The position numbers were made by a program, and so were the translations under genes. Shown piece after piece: positions 61,276-64,000 of a stretch of 64,000 nucleotides of DNA. Under the pieces are notes generated by a model. It made no database searches, was not told where the DNA came from, and was given only the letters and a program-made list of their open reading frames with translations. The DNA lies in contig NZ_CP092891.1 in NCBI RefSeq assembly GCF_026559675.1, forward strand, positions 3,718,955-3,782,954, in the 5' to 3' direction. This DNA comes from Microbacterium oxydans (GTDB lineage: Bacteria > Actinomycetota > Actinomycetes > Actinomycetales > Microbacteriaceae). How positions within the stretch are numbered: the stretch's first letter is position 1; the number at the start of each line of letters is the position of its first letter.

Positions 61276-61767
61276 TCAACGACGACGGAGGACCGTGTGC
61301 CGGTCAGCGCCCTCACCGTAGGACTCGGAGACGAGTCCACGCTCGGCGGCGATGTCATGTACGAGCTTGCGCTCGTAGCTCGACATCGAGGGCAGCGAAG
61401 CCTGCGACGAACCCTCGTCCAGCTTGGCTGCAGCGGCATCGACCAGAGTCTCGAGCTGGCGACGACGCGTGTCGCGCGAACCCGCGATATCGAGGATCAG
61501 CCGCGAGAACGAACCCGTCTTGCTCTGCACGGCGAGGCGGGTCAGTTCCTGCAAGGCCTGCACCGTCTCCGGAGCGGAGAGCAGCGCGAGTGCATCGCCT
61601 TCGGCCTCCACCGAGACGTAGGCCCGACCCTGGCGGACATCGAGGTTCAGATCCCCATCGATATCCGCGATGTCGAGGAGCTCCTCGAGGTAGTCCGCGG
61701 CGACGTCGCCCTCGTTCTCGAGCTGAGCCACGGTGGGCTCGGTGTTCTCGGTCATGGTCTCGCTCAT
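61276..61767 (-). CDS. jag: Jag/KhpB-type RNA-binding protein
   Basis: The 163-residue protein has a KH domain (EELLDIADIDGDLNLDVRQGRAYVSVEAEGDALALLSAPETVQALQELTRLA) and a C-terminal R3H domain (DTRRRQLETLVDAAAAKLDEGSSQASLPSMSSYERKLVHDIA, then GEGADRHTVLRRR). It lacks the Jag N-terminal domain, as is usual in actinobacteria. Such proteins bind RNA and act in cell growth. It overlaps yidC by four bases. Confidence 0.92.
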   Translation of the reverse strand: MSETMTENTEPTVAQLENEGDVAADYLEELLDIADIDGDLNLDVRQGRAYVSVEAEGDALALLSAPETVQALQELTRLAVQSKTGSFSRLILDIAGSRDTRRRQLETLVDAAAAKLDEGSSQASLPSMSSYERKLVHDIAAERGLVSESYGEGADRHTVLRRR

Positions 61768-62834
61768 GAACCGCTCCCCTTCTTCTTCGCACGCTTCTTG
61801 CCCACAGGCTGCTGACGCTTGGGGGCCTCGGCCTTCGCCTTCTCGGCCTCTTCCAGCAAACGCTGCTGCTCGGCTTCGTAGGCGGCCATCGGAACGACCT
61901 TGCCCGACGAGTCGATCGCCTTGCCCTTGCGAGCGAGTCGCTCTTCGCGAGCCTTGGCCGCTTCCGAGCCCGGGGTGGGCATCTCACGGATGACGAGGAA
62001 CTGCTGTCCCATGGTCCAGAGGTTGGAGATGAACCAGTACACGACGACGCCGAGGGGGAAGAAGACGCCCGAGAAGATGAAGCCCAGCGGCAGCACGTAG
62101 AGCATGATCTTCTGCATCTGGTACGCCTGGCCGGTCTTGGCCTCGGGCGACAGGTTCTTCGAGATGATCTGCAGCTGCGTGAAGAACTGCGAACCGATCA
62201 TCAGGACGACGAGCGTCACCAGGATGATGATCGCGGTCGTGTTCTGAGCGTCGACGGCGTTGCCCAGCGTCTCGTGCAGGGAGGCGACACCAAACAGCTT
62301 GGCGTCGTAGAACTCCTTCGTCAGCTCCGGGCTGAGCAGTCCGACACCACCGGTGTTGTCCCGCGCATGCTTGCTGACGTCGCTCAGCACGCTGTAAAGG
62401 GAGAAGAAGATCGGCATCTGCACGAGCAGCGGCAGACAGCTCGACATCGGCGTCGTGCCGTGCTTCTTGTACAGAGCCATGGTCTCGCGGCTCATGGCCT
62501 CGCGAGACAGCTGATCCTTCTTGCCGCGGTACTTCTCCTGAACTTTTCGCAGTTCAGGAGCGATTTCCATCATCTTTCGCTGGCTCTTGATCTGCTTCAC
62601 GAAGAGCGGGATCAGCGCAGCACGGACGACGATGACGAGACCGACGATCGACAGCACCCAGGTGATGCCCGATGCCGCGGGAAGACCGACGGCGGTGAGC
62701 AGCCAGTGCCAGGCGACGAGGATCATCTCGACGACCCACTTGAGCGGCCAGAGGATGGTGCCGAGCAGATCGAATCCACCGGCAGCGGGGGCGTCGCTGG
62801 GAGTGGAGCTGGCTAGCAGAAGGTCAAGACCCAC
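61764..62834 (-). CDS. yidC: Membrane protein insertase YidC
   Basis: The 356-residue protein has five helices and the YidC core: VEMILVAWHWLLTAVGLPAASGITWVLSIVGLVIVVRAALIPLFVKQIKSQRKM, LRKVQEKYRGKKDQLSREAMSRETMALYKKHGTTPMSSCLPLLVQMPIFFSLYSVL, with the conserved cytoplasmic hairpin and the Arg that forms the groove. The tail is Lys/Glu-rich. It inserts membrane proteins with or without SecYEG. GTG 62834 follows AAAGGA. Confidence 0.96.
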   Translation of the reverse strand: MGLDLLLASSTPSDAPAAGGFDLLGTILWPLKWVVEMILVAWHWLLTAVGLPAASGITWVLSIVGLVIVVRAALIPLFVKQIKSQRKMMEIAPELRKVQEKYRGKKDQLSREAMSRETMALYKKHGTTPMSSCLPLLVQMPIFFSLYSVLSDVSKHARDNTGGVGLLSPELTKEFYDAKLFGVASLHETLGNAVDAQNTTAIIILVTLVVLMIGSQFFTQLQIISKNLSPEAKTGQAYQMQKIMLYVLPLGFIFSGVFFPLGVVVYWFISNLWTMGQQFLVIREMPTPGSEAAKAREERLARKGKAIDSSGKVVPMAAYEAEQQRLLEEAEKAKAEAPKRQQPVGKKRAKKKGSGS

Positions 62835-62837
62835 CGA

Positions 62838-63188
62838 TCAGTCCTTTCGGGAAGGGACGACGAAACCGTGTGCAGTCAGGTCGTAGCGGAAGTGGTCATG
62901 CGGTCGGACGTCGTCGACGCCACCGCTGGTCCAGGGGTTGCAGCGGAGGATGCGCCACGCCGAGAGCGCCGCTCCCTTCGCAGCACCGTGCTGCTGTACC
63001 GCACCTACAGCGTAGGCGGAACAGCTGGGGTAATACGCACAGACATCTCCGTACATCGGGGAGATCACCTTGCGGTAGGCCGTGAGGAATCCCAGGACCA
63101 GATTGCGTGGGATCAGCGGGATGCTGCGGACGAGGTCGTGCGCGTGCATCCGCGCCGTGCCGATCGACGAGGCCGGGAGCGCGGTCAC
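62838..63188 (-). CDS. yidD: Membrane protein insertion efficiency factor YidD
   Basis: The 116-residue protein has the YidD pattern: GFLTAYRKVISPMYGDVCAYYPSCSAYAVGAVQQHGAAKGAALSAWRILRCNPWTSGGVDDV, with the conserved YYPSCS and RCNP cysteines. GTG 63188 overlaps the rnpA stop codon by four bases, so translation is coupled; a later Met (63149) would give a 103-residue form. The gene supports YidC-dependent insertion and lies three bases before yidC. Confidence 0.92.
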   Translation of the reverse strand: MTALPASSIGTARMHAHDLVRSIPLIPRNLVLGFLTAYRKVISPMYGDVCAYYPSCSAYAVGAVQQHGAAKGAALSAWRILRCNPWTSGGVDDVRPHDHFRYDLTAHGFVVPSRKD

Positions 63189-63541
63189 GACGATCCTGCA
63201 GTCTGCGCCGGTGCGAGCCGGCCGAGGCATCGAAGAACGTCCGCCTCGAGCTCCGAGTAGGAGGCGAGAGCGGACGCAGGAAGGGCACGGATGACGACAT
63301 CCGTGCCCTCGGGAACCCGTGGCAACGCCCCGGCGCATACGGCTTTGAGTCGCCGGCGCACGGTGTTGCGCACCACTGCGGTGCCTACCTGCTTGCTGAT
63401 GATGAATCCGAACCTCGCGGCTCTGCTCTCGCCCGTCGACAACATCGAGGTGATGACGCGGGCCCCGCCACAACGGGAGCCGCGTCGAACGACCAGACGG
63501 TAGTCGCTCCCGCGGGTCAATCGATACGGGCGGGCGAGCAC
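63185..63541 (-). CDS. rnpA: Ribonuclease P protein component
   Basis: The 118-residue protein has the RnpA core: LTRGSDYRLVVRRGSR at the start, ARFGFIISKQVGTAVVRNTVRRRLKAVC (the RNR motif) and TDVVIRALPAS. It helps RNase P RNA process tRNA 5' ends. The RNase P RNA gene is not in the window. GTG 63541 lies six bases after rpmH. Confidence 0.95.
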   Translation of the reverse strand: MLARPYRLTRGSDYRLVVRRGSRCGGARVITSMLSTGESRAARFGFIISKQVGTAVVRNTVRRRLKAVCAGALPRVPEGTDVVIRALPASALASYSELEADVLRCLGRLAPAQTAGSS

Positions 63542-63547
63542 AGCGGA

Positions 63548-63685
63548 CTACGCAGAGAGCTCGGTGCGGCCCTTCGCGCGGCGTGCAGCGAGGATGCCGC
63601 GGCCGGCACGCGTACGCATGCGGGCACGGAAGCCGTGCTTCTTGGCGCGACGACGGTTGTTGGGCTGGAAGGTGCGCTTGCTCAT
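63548..63685 (-). CDS. rpmH: 50S ribosomal protein L34
   Basis: The 45-residue protein reads from ATG 63685 as [19 protein letters not shown] and ends KGRTELSA, the full length of L34. It is a small basic protein of the large subunit. It is the first gene of the rpmH-rnpA-yidD-yidC-jag-rsmG operon, transcribed away from the origin region. Being so short it is easily overlooked. Confidence 0.97.
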   Translation of the reverse strand: MSKRTFQPNNRRRAKKHGFRARMRTRAGRGILAARRAKGRTELSA

Positions 63686-63845
63686 GGAATCACTCCGGGA
63701 ATGCTGCCACCGGATTCACTTCGACCGGAGACATGGGGAACTGCCAAAAATGGCATAAGTCAACCGACTTAGGGTACGTCTTACTGGCGCGCAGAGCAAA
63801 TCTGCGCGCATCCGTGGTCGCCGTCCGGCACGAACCGCACAGCCA

Positions 63846-63854
63846 TTATCCACA
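63846..63854 (+). promoter_or_regulatory. DnaA box 1
   Basis: TTATCCACA, a perfect DnaA-binding consensus. Confidence 0.8.
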
Positions 63855-63945
63855 ACCGTGGCACGCCCGGCAGGCGCAACACGCGCGCGTATTTCCAAGG
63901 GCAGGTTGCCGTTCACAGCCGCGGTGACTACCGTGGCATCCTAAG

Positions 63946-63954
63946 TTATCCACA
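63946..63954 (+). promoter_or_regulatory. DnaA box 2
   Basis: TTATCCACA, a perfect DnaA-binding consensus, exactly 100 bp from box 1 in the same orientation. Confidence 0.8.
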
Positions 63955-64000
63955 GGGGAACGGTACGTCTGCCCCGCCTCGATTCCTCGTCCGGAGCGTC

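Larger units (their letters stand above)
63686..64000. other. Origin-proximal region between rpmH and dnaA
   Basis: No gene is seen in this 315-bp stretch up to the window edge. It contains two perfect DnaA boxes and, near 63740-63765, an AT-richer segment with TGCCA-N4-TGGCA and TTGACT (minus strand, 63758-63763), a possible -35 of the rpmH promoter. The origin proper and dnaA are expected beyond the right edge. Confidence 0.75.

Overview
The window is high-GC DNA from an actinobacterium. The gene order and protein families point to the Microbacteriaceae, most likely Microbacterium or a close relative; this is inferred from the sequence alone. The right end approaches the chromosomal origin. 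The block rpmH-rnpA-yidD-yidC-jag-rsmG-parA-parB, seven parS sites and two perfect DnaA boxes sit in the last 7 kb, and dnaA is expected just beyond base 64000. About 65 genes are visible, with no rRNA, tRNA, insertion sequence or CRISPR array.

Layout. 1-4.6 kb: the 3' end of an RND efflux permease, a DUF805 protein, a SMI1/KNR4 protein, an alpha/beta hydrolase and a frameshifted WYL regulator. 4.7-6.4 kb: the rpsF-ssb-rpsR-rplI operon. 6.6-13.4 kb: a lipoprotein, a complete oligopeptide-type ABC importer and its divergent Lrp-type regulator. 13.4-19.7 kb: a large sulfatase, a membrane-protein/acetyltransferase fusion and two overlapping unknown genes. 19.9-26.3 kb: a glycosyltransferase/TetR pair, a broken acetyltransferase, an aldehyde dehydrogenase-DUF779 operon with a GAF-domain regulator, and another TetR gene. 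26.3-27.7 kb: a reductase-like gene and a FitAB/VapBC-type toxin-antitoxin pair.

27.7-54.9 kb carries what is elsewhere one compact locus (cca - DUF6049 - murJ - trxB - trxA). Here about 20 kb of accessory genes separate cca from the DUF6049 gene. They include a sortase-anchored phosphatase, an eight-gene cluster resembling gamma-glutamyl-polyamine uptake and breakdown (two-module Lrp regulator, aldehyde dehydrogenase, PuuD-like hydrolase, DUF3830 protein, polyamine-type ABC importer), a Tat-exported phosphoesterase, a sortase-anchored repeat protein, two small enzymes, a flavin oxidoreductase and a methyltransferase. 55-57 kb holds a small unknown gene and a sugar transporter before parB-parA. 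A 1.8-kb stretch without a confident gene but rich in parS lies between parA and rsmG.

Regulatory reading. At least seven genes begin exactly six bases after a TANNNT hexamer and lack a Shine-Dalgarno sequence, the signature of leaderless mRNAs; four of them share TAGGCT. trxB and trxA are each preceded by GGGAAT/C-N18-GTT, the disulfide-stress sigma factor (SigR/SigH) promoter. One parS site lies inside what looks like the intrinsic terminator of rsmG, and another encodes the first residues of ParA. The aldehyde dehydrogenase that opens the polyamine-like operon has its ribosome-binding site inside a perfect 11-bp inverted repeat.
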